Source of the DNA: Paracoccus amoyensis
Lineage (GTDB): Bacteria; Pseudomonadota; Alphaproteobacteria; Rhodobacterales; Rhodobacteraceae
DNA: 64,000 nucleotides
Assembly (NCBI RefSeq): GCF_014490725.1
Contig: NZ_JACOQL010000004.1
Span: 513,591 to 577,590, forward strand
Direction of reading: 5' to 3'
The notes below the pieces were generated by a model, which had not been told where the DNA came from, did no database searches, and saw nothing but the letters and a program-made list of their open reading frames with translations. The stretch's first letter is position 1. Each line of letters opens with the position of its first letter. Below, in pieces: positions 48,851-57,753 of the stretch. The position numbers were made by a program, and so were the translations under genes.

Positions 48851-48866
48851 GAGGAGGTTCGAATTC

Positions 48867-49094
48867 TTACTTCGCGGCGCCGAATGCGGCTTCCTGAGCC
48901 AGACCGTGAATCATCGAGCGGTTGATGCCCAGATCGTTCAGGTCACGGTTCGTCAGCGCGCTCAGTTCACGCACGGTTTGGCGGTAAACAGCGCGGCGAG
49001 CGCGGTTTTCCTGCATCCGCTGGATCGCAGTCATAACGCGGCCACGCAGATTGTTTTCAGCATGAGCGATATTTGCATGAGCGACATAAGCCAT
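48867..49094 (-). CDS. ccaF1: DUF1127 protein, CcaF1-like RNA-binding factor
   Basis: 75 residues starting MAYVAHANIAHAENNLRGRV, with a basic helical middle (QENRARRAVYRQTVRELSAL) and the DUF1127 signature LTNRDLNDLGINRSMIHGLA. In Rhodobacter sphaeroides the protein at the same position ahead of the CcsR RNAs, CcaF1, binds RNA and influences sRNA maturation and RNA turnover. AAGGA precedes the ATG by 8 bases. The stop is 16 bases before the first hairpin, so the hairpins lie in the same transcript. Confidence 0.9.
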   Translation of the reverse strand: MAYVAHANIAHAENNLRGRVMTAIQRMQENRARRAVYRQTVRELSALTNRDLNDLGINRSMIHGLAQEAAFGAAK

Positions 49095-49435
49095 CGGATA
49101 TTCCTTTCACATCTCATCATCTTGCGCTTGGCCCGGATTGGCTCTGCGCTTCGGATGAGTAGAAGATGAGGGGTTTTCTGCAGCTGCACAATCCAGAGCT
49201 TTTCAAATACTGCTATGCAGCATTTGCATAGGTAGGCTTCCAACTTCGTGGGTGTAGGTGCTGAAAAATCAATCTAATTTAACTGTCATAAAACTGTTAG
49301 CGTTCACGCCGCGATGCCAAAGACGCAGCGTCTTTAGGTATTTGCCAATAATGCAGTCAATTGCTCAATGGGGGGTTGTCGTTCATAAACTGCCTATCCA
49401 AGTAGCTGTAAGAACGAATAATCATAGGCGATGAC
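49095..49435. promoter_or_regulatory. Divergent control region between ccaF1 and mrp
   Basis: Gene-free 341 bases. An inverted repeat CTATGCA-GCATT-TGCATAG stands at 49213-49231. The segment 49255-49300 is AT-rich (AATCAATCTAATTTAACTG). No promoter could be assigned firmly; in Rhodobacter the equivalent transcript depends on the RpoH-type stress sigma factors, but I do not see a clear copy of that motif. Confidence 0.5.
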
Positions 49436-50548
49436 ATGTCCGTTAACCGCGAAGCTGCCCTAAGGGAAATCTCTGACATCCCCATGCCAGACGGAAAAAC
49501 GTTGGCAGCGGCCGATATCATAAGGGCGTTCACCGTCGACGGTGGCACAGTCAGATTCGTTCTGGAGGTTGCCGATTCTGCCGCCGCCAGGATGTTGGCA
49601 CCGGTCGAAGCAGAGGCTCGGAGGCGTCTGGAGGCGCTGCCGGGCGTCGAAAAGGTCCAGATCGTCATGACGGCGCAGGCCGCAGCGGGTCAAGGCAAGC
49701 CACATGGCGATCCGGTTCGCACATCCGGGCAGGGCGGCCCTGCGCCATCGCTGCAGATTGGTCGCCACCCGACGGCGCAGGCCGGTCCGCAGCCCATACC
49801 GGGCGTGAAGCACATCATCGCCATTGGGTCCGGCAAAGGCGGTGTGGGCAAATCCACTGTCACATCCAACCTTGCTGTTGCGTTGGCCAGGGCCGGGCGC
49901 AAGGTCGGTTTGCTGGATGCGGATATATACGGTCCGTCACAGCCGCGCATGATGGGGGTGTCGGGTCGTCCCGCCAGCCCGGACGGACAACGAATCGAGC
50001 CGCTGCAGGCGCATGGCGTCACGGTCATGTCCATCGGCCTGATGTTGAAGGAAGGCGAGGCCGTGGTCTGGCGTGGCCCGATGCTGATGGGGGCGCTGCA
50101 ACAGCTTTTGCAGCAGGTGAACTGGGGAGAGCTGGACGTTCTGCTGATCGACCTGCCGCCGGGCACCGGCGATGTGCAGTTGAGCCTGTGTCAGAAGGCG
50201 CCGGTGACGGGGGCGATTATCGTGTCCACGCCGCAGGATGTCGCGCTGATCGACGCGCGCCGGGCGATCGACATGTTCAACAAGCTGAAAACCCCGGTGC
50301 TTGGACTGGTCGAAAACATGTCCTCTTATATCTGTCCCAATTGCGGGCACGAAGCGCATCTGTTCGGGCATGGCGGTGTGGCTGCCGAGGCGGCGGAACT
50401 GGATCTGCCTTTCCTGGGGGAATTGCCTTTGCAACTGGAAGTTCGGCTTGCGGGTGATTCGGGACGCCCCGCCGCATTGGGGGAAGGCATCGTCGCCGAC
50501 GCCTATGCACGGCTGGCTGATCGGTTGATCAAGGGCGGGATCGCCTGA
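49436..50548 (+). CDS. Mrp/NBP35 family Fe-S cluster carrier ATPase
   Basis: 370 residues. An N-terminal MIP18-like domain (residues 1-80) and a linker precede the ATPase domain with deviant Walker A in [20 protein letters not shown] near residue 135, [17 protein letters not shown], and [20 protein letters not shown]. The CxxC pair in [16 protein letters not shown] binds a bridging cluster. ApbC/Mrp proteins load Fe-S clusters onto apo-enzymes. It is monocistronic here; a GC hairpin (50626-50648) follows. Confidence 0.95.
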   Translation: MSVNREAALREISDIPMPDGKTLAAADIIRAFTVDGGTVRFVLEVADSAAARMLAPVEAEARRRLEALPGVEKVQIVMTAQAAAGQGKPHGDPVRTSGQGGPAPSLQIGRHPTAQAGPQPIPGVKHIIAIGSGKGGVGKSTVTSNLAVALARAGRKVGLLDADIYGPSQPRMMGVSGRPASPDGQRIEPLQAHGVTVMSIGLMLKEGEAVVWRGPMLMGALQQLLQQVNWGELDVLLIDLPPGTGDVQLSLCQKAPVTGAIIVSTPQDVALIDARRAIDMFNKLKTPVLGLVENMSSYICPNCGHEAHLFGHGGVAAEAAELDLPFLGELPLQLEVRLAGDSGRPAALGEGIVADAYARLADRLIKGGIA

Positions 50549-50890
50549 TCCTGCCAATCCCTGCTGCGAAAATCTGGCTTGGGAATGTCTGGGAACGATA
50601 TTGCGAATCTATTGGGATTTCATGGGAGGGGCGCAGTTTGCGCCCCTCTCGCGTCTGTGATTCGCCGTGAATCGAAACTGAAAATCCGTGAACGCGGTGC
50701 AGATGCCGCCGAAAACTGCAAGTAATCTGGCTATTTTCCGCTGCAGGTGGGATTTTCCGCCACACGGCCAGCTTATCTATATGTTGTGGGTATTTTTGCA
50801 ATCTTTACTAAAAATTGCGTTGAGAAGTTGATGATCCGCAAATTTCGCCCTGAATGGTTCAAATTTGGCTGGGTTCTGCGGGTCGTCGGG
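50549..50890. other. Gene-free upstream part of the mrp-mraZ interval
   Basis: No gene seen. It contains a perfect 9-base GC hairpin GAGGGGCGC/GCGCCCCTC (50626-50648) 78 bases past mrp, which could stop mrp transcription although it lacks a T-run. There are also two TGGGA words 10 bases apart (50613, 50623). The rest is an AT-containing stretch before the UpsM promoter candidate. Confidence 0.5.
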
Positions 50891-50919
50891 GTGAAAAATT
50901 CCGTTGCTTCCCATATATT
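50891..50919 (+). promoter_or_regulatory. Candidate promoter of the UpsM-like RNA and dcw cluster
   Basis: GTGAAA (50891-50896), a 17-base spacer, then TATATT (50914-50919). It would start transcription near 50926. The distance from there to the hairpin terminator is about 220 bases, close to the size of UpsM known from Rhodobacter. Confidence 0.55.
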
Positions 50920-50925
50920 CCCGTG

Positions 50926-51148
50926 TCACAACGGAATCACGAAGACGGGCAGTAAAGGGGCGAAAAGACCCCAAAGGCGACGCAGGTCTCATACAGGCAA
51001 CCCGTTTTCCAAACAGACCGCCCGCGCGTGCGAGCAGCACCTCCCCCAGGTGGCGCGTGCAGGGCGGATAACCCCGAAAACGGGGCCCAGACAATGGGAA
51101 CGAGGGCGGCGGATCGGGCAGTGGCAGCAGCCCGATCCGCCCTTTCTC
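50926..51148 (+). ncRNA. upsM: UpsM-like sRNA, 5' leader of the dcw cluster
   Basis: In Rhodobacter sphaeroides a long mraZ leader gives the abundant sRNA UpsM (about 206 nt), ended by a terminator ahead of mraZ. Here the 520 bases between the mrp hairpin and mraZ hold no gene. A promoter-like element at 50891-50919 and a terminator at 51108-51148 bound a segment of about 220 bases with several hairpins, including CCCCGAAAACGGGG (51072-51085). A loop CACCT-CCCCC-AGGTG at 51038-51052 carries a CUCCC stretch. Assignment is by position and size; primary sequence identity was not tested. Confidence 0.65.
51108..51148 (+). terminator. Terminator-like hairpin before mraZ
   Basis: Inverted repeat GGCGGATCGGGC (51108-51119) and GCCCGATCCGCC (51130-51141), 12 perfect pairs with a 10-base loop, then CTTTCTCTTTC. 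It lies 49 bases before mraZ, so it could release the leader RNA and attenuate the dcw operon. Confidence 0.8.
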
Positions 51149-51196
51149 TTTCGGACGACCGGGAGGGAAATTGGACAGTGAGGGACGGGCAGAAAG

Positions 51197-51724
51197 GTGG
51201 CGCGAAAGTTCAGGGGCACCGAGACCGTAAAGGTCGATGGCAAGGGGCGCATGTCGATCCCTGCACGGTTGCGTCGTGTTTTCGATGCCGGCGATGCGTC
51301 CTTTCCCAACAACAATACAGGTCGCACGCAGTTGGTTGCCGTCTATGGTCCCGATTGGTGGAACTGGATCGAGCTTTATACCATCGAAGCGATCGAAGAA
51401 ATCGACGAGCAGATCGACAAGCTGACCCGCGGATCGCAAGAGCGTCGCTGGCTGGAATTGTTGATGAACGGCCAATCCACCGATCTGGAAATCGACCGCG
51501 AGGGCCGTCTGGTCCTGCCGCTGAAGCTGCGCGAAAAGCTGGGCTTTGCCGAAGGGGTCGAGACGATCTTTGAATCGCGCGGCGACTATATTCAGGTTTA
51601 TAACCCCGACAGCCGCCCGAAAGATGTCGAGGCGCTTGAGGCGTTTGCCGATCAGCATGGTCCTCAGTTCGATCCGCGCGCGTTTCTGGATGGCTCCAGC
51701 CCTGACAGCGCGGGCGAGGGTTGA
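51197..51724 (+). CDS. mraZ: Transcriptional regulator MraZ
   Basis: 175 residues from a GTG. It has the two SpoVT/AbrB-like units of MraZ: VKVDGKGRMSIPARLRRVFD near residue 20 and IDREGRLVLPLKLREKLGFA near 100. MraZ forms a ring that binds TGGG-type repeats and regulates the dcw operon; clear repeats were not identified close to this start. It opens the division and wall cluster, 3 bases before rsmH. Confidence 0.93.
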   Translation: MARKFRGTETVKVDGKGRMSIPARLRRVFDAGDASFPNNNTGRTQLVAVYGPDWWNWIELYTIEAIEEIDEQIDKLTRGSQERRWLELLMNGQSTDLEIDREGRLVLPLKLREKLGFAEGVETIFESRGDYIQVYNPDSRPKDVEALEAFADQHGPQFDPRAFLDGSSPDSAGEG

Positions 51725-51727
51725 GTC

Positions 51728-52696
51728 ATGACCGATCCGCATATTCCAGTCCTGCTGAAGCCGCTTCTCAGGGCGGTTGAACCTGTTTCCGGCGTCTGGC
51801 TGGACGGCACGTTCGGTGCTGGCGGCTATGCCCGCGGTTTGCTTGAGGCGGGCGCCGCGCGGGTGATCGGCGTGGACCGTGATCCACTGGTGTTCCAGAT
51901 GGCGAAAGACTGGGCCGGAGAATATGGCGACCGGTTGCGGCTGGTTGAAGGCACGTTTTCCGAACTTGACGCCTTGGCGGGCGAGCCGCTGGACGGCGTC
52001 GTTCTGGATCTGGGGGTCAGCTCCATGCAGCTGGATCTGGCCGAACGCGGCTTTTCCTTCTTGCGCGACGGCCCGCTGGATATGCGCATGCAGCAGGATG
52101 GCCCGTCAGCGGCAGATCTGCTGAACACGGCGGATGAGGCTGTGATCGCCGATGTTCTGTATCACTACGGTGAAGAACGCGCGTCGCGCCGAATTGCCCG
52201 CGCCATTGTTGCGGCACGCCCGCTGACACGCACGTCACAATTGGCCGAAGTTGTCGCCGCCTGCCTGCCGCGCCCCAAGCCGGGGCAAAGCCATCCGGCA
52301 ACGCGCAGCTTTCAGGCGGTCAGGATTTGGGTGAATGATGAATTCCGCCAGTTGGTCGATGGTTTGTCGGCTGCCGAACGCGCGTTGAAGCCGGGCGGCA
52401 AGCTGGCCGTCGTCAGCTTTCATTCCCTTGAGGACCGCATTGTAAAGCGGTTCATGCAGGCACGTTCGAACACCTCGGGCGGGGGCAGCCGTTATGCGCC
52501 AGTGCAGGATACAACCCCGGCGGCATTCACCCTGCCGTTCCGTCGCGCCATCGGGCCAGATGCAGACGAAATGGACGTGAATCCACGTGCCCGTTCGGCA
52601 CTGCTGCGCGTCGCGATCCGCACGAATGCGCCCGCCGGTTCCGTAGACGTCGGCGCGTTGGCCATGCCGCGTCTGCCCGGAAAGGGGGGTGCCTGA
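51728..52696 (+). CDS. rsmH: 16S rRNA (cytosine1402-N4)-methyltransferase RsmH
   Basis: 322 residues. S-adenosylmethionine motifs: [20 protein letters not shown] near residue 25, [20 protein letters not shown] and [20 protein letters not shown] near 95. The conserved tail region [20 protein letters not shown] is also present. It methylates C1402 in the decoding centre. Its stop overlaps ftsL by one base. Confidence 0.96.
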   Translation: MTDPHIPVLLKPLLRAVEPVSGVWLDGTFGAGGYARGLLEAGAARVIGVDRDPLVFQMAKDWAGEYGDRLRLVEGTFSELDALAGEPLDGVVLDLGVSSMQLDLAERGFSFLRDGPLDMRMQQDGPSAADLLNTADEAVIADVLYHYGEERASRRIARAIVAARPLTRTSQLAEVVAACLPRPKPGQSHPATRSFQAVRIWVNDEFRQLVDGLSAAERALKPGGKLAVVSFHSLEDRIVKRFMQARSNTSGGGSRYAPVQDTTPAAFTLPFRRAIGPDADEMDVNPRARSALLRVAIRTNAPAGSVDVGALAMPRLPGKGGA

Positions 52697-53037
52697 TGCG
52701 TTCGCTGACATACTTGGCCTGCGTTCTGATCGTCATGGGGTTGGCTTTCTGGGCTTACCGCGAAAACTATCGCACGCAGACCGCCATGGGAGAAATGTCC
52801 CAGTTGCAGCGCGAGATTGCAGGCCTGCGCGAGGACCTTGGCGTGCTGCGTGCCGAATGGGCCTATCTGAACCGTCCCGAGCGCCTGCGGGAACTGGTCA
52901 ACCTGAATTTCGATCGTCTGCAACTGATACCGCAGGAATCGGGGCAGGTGATCGATCTGGGGAATATCGACTATCCGAAACCGCCAGCGCCACCAGAACC
53001 AGATGAAGAGGGCGCAAATGTCGCCCCCGAGGAGTAA
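52696..53037 (+). CDS. ftsL: Cell-division protein FtsL
   Basis: 113 residues: a short N terminus, one membrane span (SLTYLACVLIVMGLAFWAYR), then a coiled-coil periplasmic segment (MGEMSQLQREIAGLREDLGV) and an acidic, proline-rich end. It fits FtsL by position, size and topology; FtsL sequences are poorly conserved. In the divisome it joins FtsB and FtsQ to activate FtsWI. Confidence 0.88.
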   Translation: MRSLTYLACVLIVMGLAFWAYRENYRTQTAMGEMSQLQREIAGLREDLGVLRAEWAYLNRPERLRELVNLNFDRLQLIPQESGQVIDLGNIDYPKPPAPPEPDEEGANVAPEE

Positions 53038-53041
53038 TGCC

Positions 53042-54874
53042 ATGATCCGCACTCCACTTCGACCTCTTGCCCGGATCTTGCGGGCCCGTGAACGCGGGGA
53101 GAACCCCGATGAGATCGAGGCCGAGAACCGCCGCCTGCGGCATGACGCGATTCAGGACAAGGCGCGGCGGCGGGCCGAGGGGCGATTGGTGCTGATGGCA
53201 AGCTGTTTCGTTCTGGCGTTCGGAACGGTGGGCCTTCGCATGGGCGCACTGGCCTCAAGCGAGCCGACCGAACCACAGGCGCAAGTTCTGTCGGCGCAGA
53301 TCATTTCGCAGCGGTCAGACATCACGGACCGGAACGGCCGCGTGCTGGCGACGAACCTGTTAACGCATTCGCTTTATGCCCATCCGCATCAGATGGTTGA
53401 TCCGGTTGGTTCCGCACAGGGATTGGCCCGGATTTTCCCGGATCTTGATCTGGAACGCCTGACGCGGGACTTCACCAGCGACCGGAAGTTCATGTGGATC
53501 AAACGCAAGATGAGTCCCGAACAGATGCAGGCCGTCCATGATCTGGGCGAGCCGGGCCTGCTGTTTGGGCCGCGTGAGATGCGTGTCTATCCCAATGGCC
53601 ACGTCGCCAGCCATATTCTTGGCGGTTCGGGCTTTGGCAATGAAGGTGTCAGCAGCGCCGAGGTTCTGGGCGTCGCAGGCGTCGAAAAAGCGTTCGACGG
53701 CTGGCTGCGCGATCCCGCGAACAACGGTGCACCGCTGCAATTGTCCATTGACCTGAGTGTTCAATCGGCGATGGAAGAAGTGCTGGCTTCGGCCATGGAG
53801 ATCATGAGCGCCAAGGGCGCAGCGGCCATCCTGATGGAGGTGAAGACGGGTGAGATCGTGGCAATGGCCAGCCTGCCTGACTTCGATCCCAATGATCGCC
53901 CCCGCCCGTTGTTGCAGGGGGACCCTTCCGATAGTCCGCTGTTCAACCGCGCAGTGCAAGGGCAGTATGAACTTGGGTCGACCTTCAAGCTGTTCCCGGT
54001 CGCGCAGGCACTGGATCTGGGCATCGTCAACCCCAACTCTGGGATCAATACGCAAACCCCGATGCGGATTGGCAAATACCGCATCAACGATTTCCACAAT
54101 TACGGTGCGCAGATGTCTGTGACCGATATTCTGGTCAAGTCGTCCAACGTCGGCACCGTGCGGATCGCACAGATGGTTGGGGTCGAACGTCAGAAGGACT
54201 TCCTGCAAAAGCTGGGCCTGTTTGATCCGACCCCGATCGAGATGGTCGAAGCCCCGACCGGTAAGCCTTTGGTTCCGACGCGTTGGCCTGCTGTGACGGC
54301 GGCGACGGTTTCGTTCGGTCACGGCCTGGCGGCAAGTCCACTGCATCTGGCGGCCGCCTATGCCACCATTGCCAATGATGGCCGCCGGGTTCGCCCGACC
54401 CTGATCCATCGCCGCACCCGCCCCGAGGGCGAGCAGGTGTTGTCCCCCCGCGCGGCAGAGCTGTCGATCAGCATGCTGCGTCAGGTCGTGGTGCGTGGCA
54501 CCGCCCGGCAGGCGGAAGTCGCCGGATTTGAACTGGCGGGTAAAACCGGCACAGCCGACAAGCCGCGCCCGAATGGTGGTTATTACAAGGACCGCAACGT
54601 CGCGACATTTGCCTCGGTCTTTCCGGCCAGCGATCCGGAATATGTCCTGATCGTGACGCTGGATGAGCCAAGGGTCCGCAATGCTGGCGGGGGCGAAAGC
54701 CGGACTGCGGGCATGACTGCCGTGCCCGTTGCAGGGCAATTGGTCCGCCGCCTTGCCCCGCTGATCGGGCTGGAGCCGAAGACAGACGAAAACCTGCCAA
54801 CATTCGACGCCCGTTTCGAGCCGCGTGTTGAACCCCTACCCGGCGATGAGATAAAGATCGTCGCAAATCAGTAA
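53042..54874 (+). CDS. ftsI: Penicillin-binding protein 3 (FtsI)
   Basis: 610-residue septal transpeptidase. One N-terminal span (LVLMASCFVLAFGTVGLRMG) and a dimerisation domain (SQRSDITDRNGRVLATNLLT) lead to the transpeptidase domain. The active-site SxxK is in YELGSTFKLFPVAQ near residue 315, SxN in VKSSNVGTVR near 370, and KTG in ELAGKTGTADK near 500. The ATG at 53042 follows GAGGAG, 4 bases after the ftsL stop. Confidence 0.96.
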   Translation: MIRTPLRPLARILRARERGENPDEIEAENRRLRHDAIQDKARRRAEGRLVLMASCFVLAFGTVGLRMGALASSEPTEPQAQVLSAQIISQRSDITDRNGRVLATNLLTHSLYAHPHQMVDPVGSAQGLARIFPDLDLERLTRDFTSDRKFMWIKRKMSPEQMQAVHDLGEPGLLFGPREMRVYPNGHVASHILGGSGFGNEGVSSAEVLGVAGVEKAFDGWLRDPANNGAPLQLSIDLSVQSAMEEVLASAMEIMSAKGAAAILMEVKTGEIVAMASLPDFDPNDRPRPLLQGDPSDSPLFNRAVQGQYELGSTFKLFPVAQALDLGIVNPNSGINTQTPMRIGKYRINDFHNYGAQMSVTDILVKSSNVGTVRIAQMVGVERQKDFLQKLGLFDPTPIEMVEAPTGKPLVPTRWPAVTAATVSFGHGLAASPLHLAAAYATIANDGRRVRPTLIHRRTRPEGEQVLSPRAAELSISMLRQVVVRGTARQAEVAGFELAGKTGTADKPRPNGGYYKDRNVATFASVFPASDPEYVLIVTLDEPRVRNAGGGESRTAGMTAVPVAGQLVRRLAPLIGLEPKTDENLPTFDARFEPRVEPLPGDEIKIVANQ

Positions 54875-54885
54875 CGGGTGATACA

Positions 54886-56370
54886 TTGACGTCGGGCACG
54901 AAAACACTGTCGCAGTTGGGTCTTCGCGCAAAAGATGGCCGCGATCCCACGATAACGGGCCTGTCGCTTGATAGTCGGACGATCAAGCCCGGCCATCTGT
55001 TTGCGGCCTTGCCGGGTTCCACAATGCATGGCGCAGAGTTTATTCCCTATGCCCTGCGGATGGAGGCGGGTGCTGTTCTGACGGATCGGGCCGGGGCTGA
55101 ACAAGCGGCAGAGGCTTTGGCCGGTTGGGACGGCGCACTTGTCATCGCCGAAGACCCGCGCGCCGCTCTGGCTGGGGCCGCAGCACTGTGGTTTGAACGC
55201 CAGCCTGAACATGTCGTTGCCATCACCGGCACTTCCGGCAAAACCAGCGTCGCGAATTTCACCCGCCAGATCTGGCAGATGTTGGGACATAAGGCGATCA
55301 GCGTGGGCACGATGGGCGTGCAGGGTGATTTTCAAGCCAAGCTGGCCCATACCACGCCCGATCCGCTGACATTGCACCGCATTCTGTCGCAGGCGGCTGA
55401 CGAAGGCGTTGAATATGCCGCGATGGAGGCGTCAAGCCACGGGCTGGATCAGCGACGGTTGGATGGCGTTCAGGTCGAAGCTGCGGCGTTTACCAACTTC
55501 AGTCAGGATCACCTGGATTATCACGCGAATTTCGATGAATATTTCGCGGCCAAGGCCCTGCTCTTCAATCATATACTGGAAGAGGGCGCGTCAGCCGTCA
55601 TCAATACCGACAGTGATCGCGGTCGCCAGATGGCCGATATTGCCAATGATCGCGGTCTTGCGATCACCACGGTCGGGCAAAATGAAAACGCCATGCTGCG
55701 CATTCTGGGCCAACGATATGACGCAACCGGGCAGGATCTGCGGTTCGCCGTGATGGGGCAGCCCTATTTGATCCGTTTGGGGCTGATTGGCGGTTTTCAG
55801 GCAGAAAACGTGCTGCTGGCGATGGGCCTTGCACTGGCCGCCGGTGATTCAGCCGAAGCCATCATCCAGACTCTGCCCGAATTGCAAACTGTTCGCGGCC
55901 GGATGCAGCTTGTGGCGCAGCGTGAAAACGGGGCTGCTGTATTCGTGGATTACGCCCATAAGCCCGGTGCGGTCATCGCCGCGCTGCAATCCTTGCGTCC
56001 GCATGTGATGGGACGCATCGTTGCGGTCATCGGTGCCGGCGGTGATCGCGACGCGGGCAAGCGTCCGTTGATGGGTGATGCCGCACGCGAACATGCGGAT
56101 GTCGTGATCGTCACGGACGATAATCCCCGCACCGAAGACCCGGCCTCGATCCGCGCGGCCGTTCTTGCAGGCGCAGGGCCGGATGCTATCGAAGTTGCCG
56201 ATCGGGCCGAGGCGATTCTGCGCGGCGTCGATGCCTTGCAGCCGGGCGATGCGCTTTTGATCGCGGGCAAGGGGCATGAGACCGGCCAGATCGTCGGTCA
56301 GGATGTTTACCCCTTTGACGATGCCGAACAGGCCTCGGTGGCCGTTGCCGCACTGGATGGTAAGATATGA
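54886..56370 (+). CDS. murE: UDP-MurNAc-tripeptide synthetase, meso-DAP adding (MurE)
   Basis: 494 residues from a TTG (54886). The ATP loop is AITGTSGKTSVANFTRQIWQ near residue 110. The catalytic middle domain has TTPDPLTLHRILSQAADEGV and MEASSHGLDQRRLDG. The meso-diaminopimelate recognition motif is TDDNPRTEDPASIRA near 405. It adds meso-DAP to UDP-MurNAc-L-Ala-D-Glu. Overlaps murF by an ATGA. Confidence 0.96.
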   Translation: MTSGTKTLSQLGLRAKDGRDPTITGLSLDSRTIKPGHLFAALPGSTMHGAEFIPYALRMEAGAVLTDRAGAEQAAEALAGWDGALVIAEDPRAALAGAAALWFERQPEHVVAITGTSGKTSVANFTRQIWQMLGHKAISVGTMGVQGDFQAKLAHTTPDPLTLHRILSQAADEGVEYAAMEASSHGLDQRRLDGVQVEAAAFTNFSQDHLDYHANFDEYFAAKALLFNHILEEGASAVINTDSDRGRQMADIANDRGLAITTVGQNENAMLRILGQRYDATGQDLRFAVMGQPYLIRLGLIGGFQAENVLLAMGLALAAGDSAEAIIQTLPELQTVRGRMQLVAQRENGAAVFVDYAHKPGAVIAALQSLRPHVMGRIVAVIGAGGDRDAGKRPLMGDAAREHADVVIVTDDNPRTEDPASIRAAVLAGAGPDAIEVADRAEAILRGVDALQPGDALLIAGKGHETGQIVGQDVYPFDDAEQASVAVAALDGKI

Positions 56371-57737
56371 GCTTGTGGACAGCCGCAGACGCCGCCGAAG
56401 CCACGGGCGGTCGCGCCGTTGGTGACTGGGCGATCACGGGCATCTCGATCGACACCCGGACGATTCAGCCGGGCGATCTGTTCGTTGCGCTGAAAGATAT
56501 CCGCGACGGGCATGATTTCGTGACGCAGGCGCTGCAAAAAGGCGCGGGCGCTGCCTTGGTCAGTCATGTTCCCGAAGGTGTATCACAGGATGCACCGCTA
56601 CTCATCGTGGACAATGTCTTGCCCGCGCTGGAGGCGCTTGGCCGGGCCGGACGCAAGCGCATGTCGGGCAAGGTAATTGCGATTACCGGGTCGGTGGGCA
56701 AAACCTCGACCAAGGAAATGGCGCGGGCCGCGTTGACGGGGCAGGGACAGATCCACGCAGCCGAAGCCAGCTATAACAACCATTGGGGCGTGCCGCTGAC
56801 ACTGGCGCGGATGCCGCAGGACACGGATTTTGCGATTATCGAGATCGGGATGAGCCATCCGGGCGAAATTGCCCCGCTGTCGCGCATGGCCCGACCACAT
56901 GTCGCCATGATCACGACAATTGCGCCCGCGCATATGGAGGCCTTCGGCTCTCTTGACGGGATCGCCCGCGAAAAAGGCGCGATTTTCGAAGGGTTAGAGC
57001 CGATTGGCACCGCGATCATCCCCGAAGAATTGCAGGTGACGCCAATCCTGCGCGATTGCGCCGATGCTGCAGGGGCTGTGGTCATTGGCTTCGGTCAGCA
57101 TGGCATGGCCAAACTGGTGCAAAGCAAAGCCGAAGACGGCGCGTTGAAATGCCGTTCGCGTATCACTGGCGAGACCGTTGATTTTACGTTGCAAACGACC
57201 GGCACGCACTTTGCGCTGAACGCGGTGGGCGTTCTGGCGGCGCTGTCCGCTGCGGGGGCCGATCTGAAACAGGCTGGCAAACATATCGGTGACTGGCGTC
57301 CCCCAAAGGGCCGGGGTGCGATTGAAAAACTGGGTGATATCCAACTGATCGACGATGCCTTCAACGCAAATCCCGCATCGTTGGCCGCTGGACTGGCGAC
57401 CTTGGCGGGATTGCAGGGCGGCCGTCGCGTTGCGATCCTGGGCGATATGCTGGAACTGGGCGCGGATGAGGTGCAGATGCATCGCGATGTCGTCACCGAT
57501 CCTGCGATGGCCTCGATTGACCTGGTCCATAGCGCCGGGCCGCTGATGCGCTATCTGCATGATGCGCTGCCGCAGGACAAGCGTGGCATCTGGGCCAGCA
57601 GCGCGACGGAACTGGCTGCAAAAGTTCAGGAATTGGTAAAGGCCGGCGATATCGTGCTGGTGAAAGGGTCGAAATCCTCGAAGGTTTCGGCCGTGGTTGA
57701 CGCTCTGCGCAAATCGGTGCAGACGCCCACGCCTTGA
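56367..57737 (+). CDS. murF: UDP-MurNAc-pentapeptide synthetase (MurF)
   Basis: 456 residues. ATP loop [20 protein letters not shown] near residue 108; [20 protein letters not shown] and [20 protein letters not shown] in the central domain; [20 protein letters not shown] near 330. It attaches D-Ala-D-Ala to the UDP-MurNAc-tripeptide. Coupled to murE and 16 bases ahead of mraY. Confidence 0.96.
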   Translation: MSLWTAADAAEATGGRAVGDWAITGISIDTRTIQPGDLFVALKDIRDGHDFVTQALQKGAGAALVSHVPEGVSQDAPLLIVDNVLPALEALGRAGRKRMSGKVIAITGSVGKTSTKEMARAALTGQGQIHAAEASYNNHWGVPLTLARMPQDTDFAIIEIGMSHPGEIAPLSRMARPHVAMITTIAPAHMEAFGSLDGIAREKGAIFEGLEPIGTAIIPEELQVTPILRDCADAAGAVVIGFGQHGMAKLVQSKAEDGALKCRSRITGETVDFTLQTTGTHFALNAVGVLAALSAAGADLKQAGKHIGDWRPPKGRGAIEKLGDIQLIDDAFNANPASLAAGLATLAGLQGGRRVAILGDMLELGADEVQMHRDVVTDPAMASIDLVHSAGPLMRYLHDALPQDKRGIWASSATELAAKVQELVKAGDIVLVKGSKSSKVSAVVDALRKSVQTPTP

Positions 57738-57753
57738 AACGAGGGGACGACGA

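Noticed and set aside
50613..50627. TGGGA repeats as MraZ operators
   Set aside because: Two words at 10-base spacing but about 570 bases from mraZ and 270 upstream of the likely promoter; too few and too far to support MraZ binding.
50926..51148. RNase P RNA gene (rnpB)
   Set aside because: The conserved RNase P core words (such as GAGGAAAGTCCGG and ACAGAAA) are not seen; size and position fit UpsM better.
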